A stretch of 5,822 nucleotides of DNA from Burkholderiaceae bacterium (GCA_947470165.1 CANISN010000112.1:1-5822); one strand, 5' to 3'. Numbered from the stretch's first letter, positions 1-5,246 are shown. The notes: a model not told the origin generated them from the sequence alone. Numbers and translations are program-made.

Positions 1-190
1 TAAATGCAGCCAAAAGCTGCACAAGCTAACGCCGAGCCAAGCTTAGTAGAAATACTTTGAAGGTGTAGAGACTAGACGGCACCCATCTAAGTTGAGCAAT
101 CGATATGATGAAGGCATAGTCCAGGGAGTAGTGAAAGCTACACAAACCGGAATCCTTTGGTCCCAGGTTCAAGTCCTGGTGGGCCCACCA
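1..190 (+). ncRNA. ssrA: tmRNA (transfer-messenger RNA), 3' part; 5' part outside the window
   Basis: tmRNA rescues stalled ribosomes by acting first as a tRNA and then as a short mRNA for a degradation tag. The visible part covers the region after the tag frame and the 3' half of the tRNA-like domain. TAA at 1-3 is in the place expected for the tag stop codon, but the tag lies outside the window. A small hairpin follows (6-10 with 16-20). The internal block around 67-95 (GACTAGACGGCACCCATCTA) resembles proteobacterial tmRNA. At the 3' end there is a perfect T-arm (CCAGG 163-167, loop TTCAAGT 168-174, CCTGG 175-179), then the acceptor strand and an encoded CCA at 188-190. The last 65 bases lie inside the left att repeat, so the present 3' end may have come from the integrated island, which rebuilds a complete gene. 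Confidence 0.93.
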
Positions 191-194
191 GAAA
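126..194 (+). repeat. Left attachment repeat (attL), 69-bp direct repeat in the 3' end of ssrA
   Basis: This stretch is identical base for base to 3802-3870. The bases on either side differ (G versus A on the left, T versus A on the right), so the identity is exactly 69 bp. It covers the last 65 bases of ssrA, including the T-arm and CCA, plus GAAA. The 3' ends of tRNA and tmRNA genes are classic sites for tyrosine-recombinase islands, which carry a copy of the gene end and so leave the RNA intact. The exchange point probably lies within the T-arm or acceptor part, but it cannot be located from identical copies. Confidence 0.93.
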
Positions 195-196
195 TG

Positions 197-227
197 AAAA
201 TACCAACCTTCGGGTTGGTATTTTTTT
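197..227 (+). terminator. Rho-independent terminator directly after ssrA
   Basis: The stem pairs 199-208 (AATACCAACC) with 213-222 (GGTTGGTATT) around a stable TTCG tetraloop at 209-212, and the downstream arm runs into seven T at 221-227. It starts three bases after the att repeat. It now ends tmRNA transcription, but by position it belongs to the island side of the junction. In an excised circle it would lie just behind the receptor gene and end the cargo operon. Confidence 0.92.
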
Positions 228-253
228 GATCATTTCTTTTATAGCGCTACACT
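226..253 (+). promoter_or_regulatory. Possible sigma70-type promoter for the cargo operon
   Basis: TTGATC at 226-231 and TACACT at 248-253 are separated by 16 bp, and each matches 4 of 6 consensus bases. The start point would fall near 260, giving a leader of about 18 bases before the ATG at 278. The -35 box overlaps the last T residues of the ssrA terminator. The gap between terminator and first gene is only about 50 bp, so any island-borne promoter must lie here, but the match is modest. Read-through from ssrA is the alternative source of transcription. Confidence 0.35.
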
Positions 254-277
254 AAACATCTAAAAACCGGGATATAT

Positions 278-1615
278 ATGCGGATTATTCGATTAGGTGC
301 TGGTGCTGGATATTCTGGAGATCGGATTTTGCCCGCAGTAGAGCTGGCAGAAAAAGGTAACTTAGATTATTTGATATTCGAGTGTTTGGCCGAAAGAACT
401 GTAGCCCTTGCGCAATTGGAGAAAAGTAAAAATTCAAATCTTGGTTTTGATCCACTTCTTAAGGATCGCATGAGGGCAGTATTACTTACTTGTAAAGAAA
501 AGCGAGTAAAGATAATTACTAATATGGGAGCGGCAAACCCTAAAGCTGCAGCGGAAGAAATTCTTGATATTGCAAAAGAGTTGGGTATTCAATCTTTGAA
601 GATTGGTGTAGTGAGCGGGGATGATGTTTTATCAGTAGTGATTTCCGGGGACTTTCTTACAATGGAAGCAGGCGATCCAATATCTGCTCTGAAAAATAAA
701 ATTATTTCAGCCAATGCTTATTTGGGCTGCGAGCCAATTGTTGAGGCATTGAAGTTGGGTGCTGATATTGTTATCACCGGTAGGGTATCGGATCCCGCGT
801 TATTCCTAGCGCCCTTGATGTATGAGTTTGATTGGTCAGCTTCAGATTGGAAGTTGCTTAGTCAAGGTATCTTGGCAGGACATTTACTTGAATGTGCGGC
901 ACAGGTAACTGGTGGATATTTTGCCGATCCTGGATATCGTGATGTTCCAAATCTGGAAAATCTCGGCTTTCCTATTGCAGAAGTTTCTGAAGACGGTGCC
1001 GTAATAATTACTAAAGTTGAGGGGTCTGGTGGCTATGTGACAAAGGCTACCTGTTCGGCGCAGCTTCTTTATGAGATAGACGATCCATCGCAATATTTTC
1101 AGCCAGATATCACTGCTGATTTTTCAAAAGTAACCATAACAGAATTGGCGCCCAATCGAATTAAGGTAGAGAATGCAGGTGGAGCGGAGCGTCCTAGCAA
1201 TATAAAAGTTACTATTGGATTGAGGGATGGATTTATAGGGGATGGACAAATTTCTTATGCTGGCTTAGGTGCAGTCTCAAGAGGTCAGTTGGCACTCCAA
1301 GTATTGCAAAAGCGTATAGAAGCATCTGGTACTCAATTTCTTGATATTAGATATGAATTGATTGGCCTAAATGCTATTCATGGCGATCATTTATCACAAG
1401 GGTATGAGCCGTATGAGGTCAGGGTTAGAGTGGCTGCTCGAGCAAACACTATAAAAGAGGCTGAATTTGTTGTGAATGAGGTAGAGGCAATGTATCTCAA
1501 TGGACCTGCTGGCGGCGGTGGAGCTACCAAATTAGTGCGAGAAGTTATATCTGTTGTATCGACACTCATTCCGCGTGAGTTAATTAAACCTTCAGTTTCA
1601 ATATTGGAGCTATAA
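278..1615 (+). CDS. AtuA-family protein (DUF1446), large component
   Basis: This 445-residue protein resembles the acyclic terpene utilization AtuA / DUF1446 family, whose biochemical activity is not established and whose namesake lies in the citronellol/geraniol degradation cluster of Pseudomonas. Family-like features are the glycine-rich start (GAGAGYSGDR, 7-16), LDYLIFECLAE (29-39), TNMGAANP (81-88), GADIVITGRVSDPAL (161-175), GHLLECAAQVTGGYFADPG (201-219) and a glycine-rich NGPAGGGGATK near the C-terminus (408-418). There is no signal peptide or membrane segment, so it should be cytoplasmic. The ATG at 278 is preceded by GGGA at 269-272, and an in-frame TAG at 242 limits any extension. 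Many relatives carry a C-terminal ferredoxin-like domain in the same chain; here that domain is the next gene, which begins immediately after the TAA. First gene of a four-gene operon. Confidence 0.88.
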   Translation: MRIIRLGAGAGYSGDRILPAVELAEKGNLDYLIFECLAERTVALAQLEKSKNSNLGFDPLLKDRMRAVLLTCKEKRVKIITNMGAANPKAAAEEILDIAKELGIQSLKIGVVSGDDVLSVVISGDFLTMEAGDPISALKNKIISANAYLGCEPIVEALKLGADIVITGRVSDPALFLAPLMYEFDWSASDWKLLSQGILAGHLLECAAQVTGGYFADPGYRDVPNLENLGFPIAEVSEDGAVIITKVEGSGGYVTKATCSAQLLYEIDDPSQYFQPDITADFSKVTITELAPNRIKVENAGGAERPSNIKVTIGLRDGFIGDGQISYAGLGAVSRGQLALQVLQKRIEASGTQFLDIRYELIGLNAIHGDHLSQGYEPYEVRVRVAARANTIKEAEFVVNEVEAMYLNGPAGGGGATKLVREVISVVSTLIPRELIKPSVSILEL

Positions 1616-1618
1616 ATG
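1606..1618 (+). promoter_or_regulatory. Ribosome binding site for the small AtuA-like gene, inside the upstream gene
   Basis: GGAG at 1606-1609 lies within the last codons of the upstream gene, six bases before the ATG at 1616. The upstream TAA and the ATG are directly adjacent (TAAATG), an arrangement that favours translational coupling and matched amounts of the two proteins. Confidence 0.7.
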
Positions 1619-1933
1619 CTGTTAAGAGATATCGCACACTCAAGAACGGGCGATAAGGGTAATCGCTCAATTATTTCTGTTATTGCCTATGATATAAATG
1701 ACTTTTCCTTAATTGAATCACAGGTAACCATAGAACGTGTAAAGCTTCTATATAAGGATATTGTTAAGGGGCGAGTTGAGAGGTTTTCTCTTCCCCAGCT
1801 TGGCGCACTGAATTTTATATTACATGATGCATTGGGCGGCGGGGTAACAAAATCTCTAGCATTAGATGCACATGGAAAGTCTTTAAGTTCTGCAATATTA
1901 AGTATGGAAATTGATCAAAGCATGAAATCATGA
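1616..1933 (+). CDS. AtuA-like C-terminal (ferredoxin-fold) domain protein, small component
   Basis: This is a 105-residue cytoplasmic protein. It opens with LRDIAHSRTGDKGNRS (3-18) and ends with LGALNFILHDALGGGVTKSL (62-81) followed by LALDAHGKSLSSAIL (81-95). These blocks are typical of the small domain found at the C-terminus of many DUF1446/AtuA proteins, or encoded as a separate small gene beside them. Its biochemical role is unknown; it probably forms a complex with the 445-residue partner (inference from gene adjacency and family fusions). It abuts the upstream gene with no spacer, and its TGA overlaps the next start by four bases (ATGA at 1930-1933), so all three enzymes are probably translated in a coupled way. 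Confidence 0.85.
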   Translation: MLLRDIAHSRTGDKGNRSIISVIAYDINDFSLIESQVTIERVKLLYKDIVKGRVERFSLPQLGALNFILHDALGGGVTKSLALDAHGKSLSSAILSMEIDQSMKS

Positions 1934-2814
1934 AGAAAAAGACCTGGATTGAGGCTGCAATAAACGGAGCATGGACGAGGGCTAAGCAACCAGCTATTCC
2001 ACTTGCGCCTGATGAAATTATTTCTGAAGCGATAGCTTGTGCGCAAGCCGGTGCATCAATTATTCACTACCATGCTTATGATCCAGCGACGGGTCAGCAG
2101 ACGGCTTCAGTGGATGTAAATACATACATTATTGAGACTATTAAATCTAAGGTAGATTTAATAGTCTATCCAGCAATTTCGCCTATTACGGCAATTCAAG
2201 CAGTTACGCCAGAGGCCGGCGAGTTGAGATATGCTACATCGAGAGCGCTAGGTGAGCAGGGTTTGATGGAGTGGATGGTTGTCGATCCCGGTTCTGTAAA
2301 TATGCACTCAAATGTTGATCCTAATGGAGCTTCCGGTCCTCAGGGTTACGTTTATATCAATACTGAGGCTACTCTTAGCGTTGCCATGGATTTATCAAAA
2401 AAGTTTGGAATACGCCCAAGTTACGCTATATATGAACCCGGATTTATCAGATGGGGCGCTCTTCTGGCAAAAAGATATCAAGTCAAAATGCCAATATATC
2501 GATTCATGTTTTCAGATCAATTTACTTTTGGAGCGCCTGTACAGGACTTTGCTTTAGAAGCTTATGTTCGAATGTTGAAAGTCGAGGTGCCAGATGCAGA
2601 ATGGATGGTTTCAGGTCTTGGTGTGAACATATATCCACTTATTGAGAGGGCGGTACAAATGGGTGGCCACATACGTGTTGGTTTGGAGGACTCCCATCTG
2701 GGTTCCACAGAACCAAGTTGGAAAAGTGTTGAGCGAGCAGTATCAGCAGTTACTAGTTCGGGAGGGGATGTAGCAGTAGCAAAGGATGTTAGGAACCAAC
2801 TAGCTAATTATTAG
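1930..2814 (+). CDS. Beta-keto acid cleavage enzyme (BKACE, DUF849)
   Basis: This 294-residue protein resembles the BKACE family. The characterised member, Kce of lysine fermentation, cleaves 3-keto-5-aminohexanoate: a beta-keto acid plus acetyl-CoA gives acetoacetate and a new acyl-CoA. The expected zinc ligands are visible: His46 and His48 in IIHYHAYDP (44-52) and Glu253 in RVGLEDS (249-255), with Arg249 four residues before the Glu as in Kce. Residue 50 is Tyr, where many family members have Arg (HxHxR), which may alter substrate choice. The fold should be a cytoplasmic TIM barrel, and the length is normal or slightly long. The start overlaps the upstream stop by four bases and has no clear Shine-Dalgarno, which suggests coupling. 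The true substrate cannot be read from sequence. Codons 69-79 contain a perfect inverted repeat, listed separately. Confidence 0.9.
   Translation: MKKKTWIEAAINGAWTRAKQPAIPLAPDEIISEAIACAQAGASIIHYHAYDPATGQQTASVDVNTYIIETIKSKVDLIVYPAISPITAIQAVTPEAGELRYATSRALGEQGLMEWMVVDPGSVNMHSNVDPNGASGPQGYVYINTEATLSVAMDLSKKFGIRPSYAIYEPGFIRWGALLAKRYQVKMPIYRFMFSDQFTFGAPVQDFALEAYVRMLKVEVPDAEWMVSGLGVNIYPLIERAVQMGGHIRVGLEDSHLGSTEPSWKSVERAVSAVTSSGGDVAVAKDVRNQLANY
2135..2167. repeat. Perfect intragenic inverted repeat, 15-bp arms with a 3-base loop
   Basis: Arm 2135-2149 (AGACTATTAAATCTA) is the exact reverse complement of arm 2153-2167 (TAGATTTAATAGTCT), separated by AGG at 2150-2152. Pairing stops at the next base pair on the outside (G2134 against A2168). 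It lies within the BKACE reading frame, encoding about residues 69-79 (ETIKSKVDLIV). In mRNA it would form a 15-bp hairpin with a three-base loop; in DNA it could be a dyad operator or a trace of template switching. There is no T run after it, so it is not an ordinary terminator. Confidence 0.9.
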
Positions 2815-2826
2815 TGTAAATAACTT

Positions 2827-2838
2827 GGAGTGATCATG
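2827..2838 (+). promoter_or_regulatory. Ribosome binding site deciding the receptor start
   Basis: GGAG at 2827-2830 stands five bases before ATG at 2836. An in-frame GTG at 2830 would add two residues, but its G is the last base of the Shine-Dalgarno itself and it has no ribosome site of its own. The ATG at 2836 is therefore the better start. Confidence 0.75.
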
Positions 2839-3807
2839 ATTAGAATAACAAAGATTATAAATTGCCTTATATTGGCTAATGCGGTATTGCTTAGCCCGCC
2901 ATTATCAGCGCAGGCATATCCATCTAAACAATTAACATTCATAGTCCCATTTATAGCTGGAAGTGCAACTGATCAGCAAGCAAGAGTAATCGCACAGGGT
3001 ATTACTGAGTCAACGGGTATACCTGTCGTTATTGATAATAAGGTTGGGGCAAGTGGATTCATTGCAGCGCAGGCAGTAGCCAGTTCTGCGCCTGATGGTT
3101 ATGTCGTTTTAGTGAGTACTAATACAACCCATGCCGCCAATGAGCATCTTTTTAAGAAGTTACCATATGACCCTGTTAAAGATTTTGAACCCGTCACAGC
3201 GCTTAATAAAGGCAGTCAAATTCTAATTGTTAATAAGAATTTCCCTGCTAATAGCGTGAAGGAACTTATTGCTTTGGCAAAAAAGAATCCTGGCAAATAC
3301 ACATTTGGGAGTGGTAGTTCGTCCAGTAGGCTAGCTGTTGAGCTCTTTCAACAAATGGCTGGGATTCAGCTCTTACATGTTCCTTATAAAAGTAGTCCAT
3401 TAGCAATCAATGATTTGATTGCTGGAAATATTGACTTAATGATTGTGGATGCGCCAAATTCATTGGCGCAAATAAAAGCAAATAATGTACGTGGACTTGC
3501 AGTTTCTGGATCATCACGAAATCCATTGGCACCAGAATTGCCAACGATAGCAGAGGCTGGCTTGCAGGGCTATGACATGTCTTATTGGACAGCTGCTTGG
3601 GTGCCAGCCAAAACTCCAAAAGCTATTGTTGATAAGATAAACCAATTAATGGTTGCTGCTAGTAAATTAGACCCTGCACAAAAATTTTATACAAGTACAG
3701 GTTCCGAAAGATACACAACAACTCCAGACGGGCTAGCTAAATTTCAAGCATCAGAGACTAACAAATGGGGTTTAATTGTGAAAGAAGCTAAGATCGACAA
3801 AGAGTAG
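2836..3807 (+). CDS. Bug/TctC-type periplasmic solute-binding protein (tripartite tricarboxylate transporter receptor)
   Basis: This 323-residue secreted receptor belongs to the Bug family, which is very abundant in beta-proteobacteria and binds small carboxylates for TctABC-type uptake. The signal peptide has basic residues at 3-6, a hydrophobic core at about 8-23 and a likely cleavage after SAQA (Ala27), leaving a mature start YPSKQLTFIVPF. Family-like motifs are AGSATDQQAR (41-50), APDGYVVLVS (85-94), YDPVKDFEPV (111-120), NPGKYTFGSG (151-160), HVPYKSSPLAINDLIAGNID (181-200) and the LPTIAEAGLQGY block (235-246). The length is normal. It starts 21 bases after the BKACE stop, in the same operon; no TctA or TctB membrane gene is present. 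The final Glu codon (3802-3804) and the TAG (3805-3807) lie inside the right att repeat, so the gene end is supplied by tmRNA-derived sequence, yet the C-terminus looks full length. Confidence 0.93.
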   Translation: MIRITKIINCLILANAVLLSPPLSAQAYPSKQLTFIVPFIAGSATDQQARVIAQGITESTGIPVVIDNKVGASGFIAAQAVASSAPDGYVVLVSTNTTHAANEHLFKKLPYDPVKDFEPVTALNKGSQILIVNKNFPANSVKELIALAKKNPGKYTFGSGSSSSRLAVELFQQMAGIQLLHVPYKSSPLAINDLIAGNIDLMIVDAPNSLAQIKANNVRGLAVSGSSRNPLAPELPTIAEAGLQGYDMSYWTAAWVPAKTPKAIVDKINQLMVAASKLDPAQKFYTSTGSERYTTTPDGLAKFQASETNKWGLIVKEAKIDKE

Positions 3808-3870
3808 TGAAAGCTACACAAACCGGAATCCTTTGGTCCCAGGTTCAAGTCCTGGTGGGCCCACCAGAAA
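3802..3870 (+). repeat. Right attachment repeat (attR), fragment of the ssrA 3' end
   Basis: Exact 69-bp copy of 126-194. It contains the last tmRNA bases with the T-arm (3839-3855) and CCA (3864-3866), but nothing of the upstream tmRNA, so it is not a functional RNA gene. Its first six bases serve as the last codon and stop codon of the receptor gene. It marks the right boundary of the island; the sequence beyond it should be the original chromosome, now interrupted by an insertion sequence. Confidence 0.93.
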
Positions 3871-3882
3871 AGCAAAGGTCCG

Positions 3883-3926
3883 TACCGGACACATGGTTTA
3901 CATCCGGTACCGACCACATAGTTTAC
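3883..3926. repeat. Left IS end: two tandem 19-bp terminal sites
   Basis: Outer site 3883-3901 is TACCGGACACATGGTTTAC and inner site 3908-3926 is TACCGACCACATAGTTTAC, with 16 of 19 bases identical and a 25-bp pitch. Both match, in inverted orientation, the two sites at the other end. They are likely transposase binding sites (inference). Confidence 0.85.
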
Positions 3927-3935
3927 AGTTGCCGT

Positions 3936-5111
3936 TCACCCCAATACTTTGGGACCAAATGGATTCTCTAGGGCACTAACCTGATGAGATTCCATATCAA
4001 AGTAAGCCATATCGTAATCCATAAAGCTGACTAACCAGACATCGTCTTCGACTTGGCGCAGTCCTACATCATGGCCAGCGAACACGGTACTAAAGTGAAT
4101 CTTTTGATTACCCAGACAGATCCTGCCGCATTTAGTCACAGTGACTGTTTTATCGTGGAAGGGGTAACTGACATCAGGGAGCCCTTCATATTTTCGACTT
4201 GATGGGGTATAGAGCTGCGCCGGTTTTTTCATCTCCAAGGCTTGATGGGGTCGCTCAAAGTTGTACTCATAGATAAAGTCTTCAAACTTATCTTGTTGTT
4301 GCAAAAGTGTTTTGGCAGGGGGTTTAGTCGTCGCTTGCTTGAGTGTTAAATGCATGCGCTCATGCCGACCATTTTGCTGGGGGTTGCCGGGCTTAATACG
4401 CTCAATCCTAATCCCTAAGCGCAGCCACCACACGGACAAACTCGACAGACCATAAATCGCATTGGGGCTAGCAAAGGGTACCCCATTGTCTGAGCGAATA
4501 CTGCCTGGCAAGCCATACTCCTTAAAGAGTTGCTCAAAGACGGTAAAGGCTCCGGCTTCTTTGGTACTTTCTAAGCCCTCACAACAAATTAAAAAGCGCG
4601 AGGCATAGTCGGTGACCGTTAAGGGATAGCAATACTGCTTATTGCCGAGCATAAACTCCCCTTTGTAATCCACGCACCATAGGGCATTGGGGGTTTGTGT
4701 ATTGCTTAATGCGGTACCTTCAAGCTTGCCATACCGGCGCCGTTTCTTTTTGACTAAACCATGGCGATCCAGTACAGCGTGTACGGTGCTCTTGGCTGGC
4801 AAAACGAGCTCGGGATAGTGAGTGTGCAATCGGTCTCGCACTTTAGGAGCGCCCCAGGTCGGGAACTCTTTTTTCAGATTCACGATCAATTGCTCAACCT
4901 GGAAGGGCAAGCGGTTGGCTTGCCGAAAGGGTCGTCTATTGCGATCCGTAAAGGCTTCTAAACCACTGTCTTTATAACGATCAATGATCTTATGGCCAGT
5001 CACTCGGGAGATACCGAACTCCTGACACAGGGTAGCAATCTTCTCGCCATCCAAGTAACGCGACACAAATTTGAGCTTTTCGTCCATCTTAGTACTTTCA
5101 TTCCACGGCAT
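3936..5111 (-). CDS. IS481-family DDE transposase
   Basis: This 391-residue cut-and-paste type transposase has an N-terminal helix-turn-helix region (about 20-50, GEKIATLCQEFGISRVTGHK). A second DNA-binding segment and the basic stretch KKKRRR (121-126) follow. The retroviral-integrase-like core has a visible catalytic triad: Asp148 in WCVDYKGEF, Asp208 in IRSDNGVPF and Glu251 in NGRHERMH. A C-terminal extension of about 90 residues follows the core. The ATG at 5111-5109 is preceded by a strong AGGAGG (5126-5121, read on the minus strand) nine bases upstream. There is no frameshift or internal stop, so the gene appears intact. It is the only mobility gene in the window and lies outside the att-bounded segment, so it is unlikely to have moved the cargo itself. 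Confidence 0.96.
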   Translation of the reverse strand: MPWNESTKMDEKLKFVSRYLDGEKIATLCQEFGISRVTGHKIIDRYKDSGLEAFTDRNRRPFRQANRLPFQVEQLIVNLKKEFPTWGAPKVRDRLHTHYPELVLPAKSTVHAVLDRHGLVKKKRRRYGKLEGTALSNTQTPNALWCVDYKGEFMLGNKQYCYPLTVTDYASRFLICCEGLESTKEAGAFTVFEQLFKEYGLPGSIRSDNGVPFASPNAIYGLSSLSVWWLRLGIRIERIKPGNPQQNGRHERMHLTLKQATTKPPAKTLLQQQDKFEDFIYEYNFERPHQALEMKKPAQLYTPSSRKYEGLPDVSYPFHDKTVTVTKCGRICLGNQKIHFSTVFAGHDVGLRQVEDDVWLVSFMDYDMAYFDMESHQVSALENPFGPKVLG

Positions 5112-5138
5112 AGAGTGGTCCCTCCTATGCCAAAAACT

Positions 5139-5182
5139 GTAAAGTATGTGTCCGGTATAAAACGTAAACTATGTCTCGGGTA
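5139..5182. repeat. Right IS end: two tandem 19-bp terminal sites
   Basis: Read on the minus strand, the inner site (5157-5139) is TACCGGACACATACTTTAC and the outer site (5182-5164) is TACCCGAGACATAGTTTAC, again on a 25-bp pitch. They mirror the left-end pair. The four-site consensus is TACCGGACACATAGTTTAC. The sites lie just upstream of the transposase gene, so transposase bound here could also repress its own promoter (inference). Confidence 0.85.
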
Positions 5183-5190
5183 GTACAACC

Positions 5191-5213
5191 AAAACCACCT
5201 TCGGGTGGTTTTT
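5191..5213 (+). terminator. Rho-independent terminator, probably the original ssrA terminator
   Basis: Stem 5194-5199 (ACCACC) pairs with 5204-5209 (GGTGGT) around a TTCG loop at 5200-5203, extended by A-T pairs, with five T at 5209-5213. It is the first terminator after the right att repeat once the IS is ignored, and its architecture resembles the one at 197-227. It is therefore likely to have ended ssrA before the island arrived. The A run upstream could let it work weakly on the minus strand too. Confidence 0.82.
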
Positions 5214-5229
5214 CACTTATGGGTTTGGT

Positions 5230-5246
5230 ATTGATTTTTAATCAAT
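5230..5246. promoter_or_regulatory. Inverted repeat upstream of the PaiB-like gene, possible operator
   Basis: ATTGATT (5230-5236) and AATCAAT (5240-5246) form a perfect 7-bp dyad around TTT, ending 18 bases before the ATG at 5265. TTGATT at 5231-5236 followed 16 bases later by TTTAAT at 5253-5258 could serve as a promoter overlapping the dyad, which would put transcription start close to the ATG. AT-rich dyads of this size can arise by chance. Confidence 0.35.

Larger units (their letters stand above)
126..3870 (+). mobile_element. Mini genomic island integrated at ssrA, without integrase
   Basis: Two exact 69-bp copies of the ssrA 3' end, 3676 bp apart, bracket four co-oriented metabolic genes. 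The left copy completes ssrA and the right copy is an isolated fragment, as expected after site-specific integration. No integrase, excisionase, relaxase or replication gene is present between the repeats, and the operon fills nearly all of the space. It could be a non-autonomous element moved by an integrase acting in trans. It could also be the remnant of a larger island, or a cassette exchanged by homologous recombination in flanking sequence. The repeats are certain; the mechanism is inferred. Confidence 0.78.
3877..5188 (-). mobile_element. IS481-type insertion sequence, complete, about 1.3 kb
   Basis: A single intact transposase gene on the minus strand is enclosed by inverted terminal sequences. 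The outer edges are approximate: the ends agree well from TACC inward (3883 on the left, 5182 on the right) but poorly in the last few bases, and no convincing target duplication is visible in the flanks. Each end holds two copies of a 19-bp site, listed separately. The element landed within a few bases of the right att repeat and ahead of the putative native ssrA terminator. The intact reading frame and ends suggest a recent, possibly active element. Confidence 0.85.

Noticed and set aside
242..249. TAGCGCTA palindrome upstream of the first operon gene, as an operator
   Set aside because: Only 8 bp and expected by chance; no partner site or regulator gene is nearby.
884..1093. Minus-strand open frame opposite the AtuA gene
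   Set aside because: No recognisable domain and no ribosome site; it lies wholly under a well-supported gene with conserved motifs.
1387..1569. Minus-strand open frame opposite the AtuA C-terminus
   Set aside because: Low-complexity shadow of the glycine-rich coding region, with no family resemblance.
2312..2645. Two plus-strand open frames in other frames within the BKACE gene
   Set aside because: They overlap the conserved BKACE frame, show no motif and have no start signal.
3407..3619. Minus-strand open frame opposite the receptor gene
   Set aside because: Shadow of a gene with clear Bug-family motifs.
3802..3866. Second tmRNA or tRNA gene at the right repeat
   Set aside because: Only the 3' part is present, without the 5' acceptor strand, D-like arm or tag frame, so it is an att fragment and not an RNA gene.
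4761..5188. Open frames opposite or overlapping the transposase 5' part and the right IS end
   Set aside because: They cross the IS terminal repeats or mirror the transposase frame and have no protein signature.
3871..5195. Target-site duplication flanking the IS
   Set aside because: Short A- and C-rich matches exist in the flanks, but none sits convincingly at matching edges, so none is claimed.
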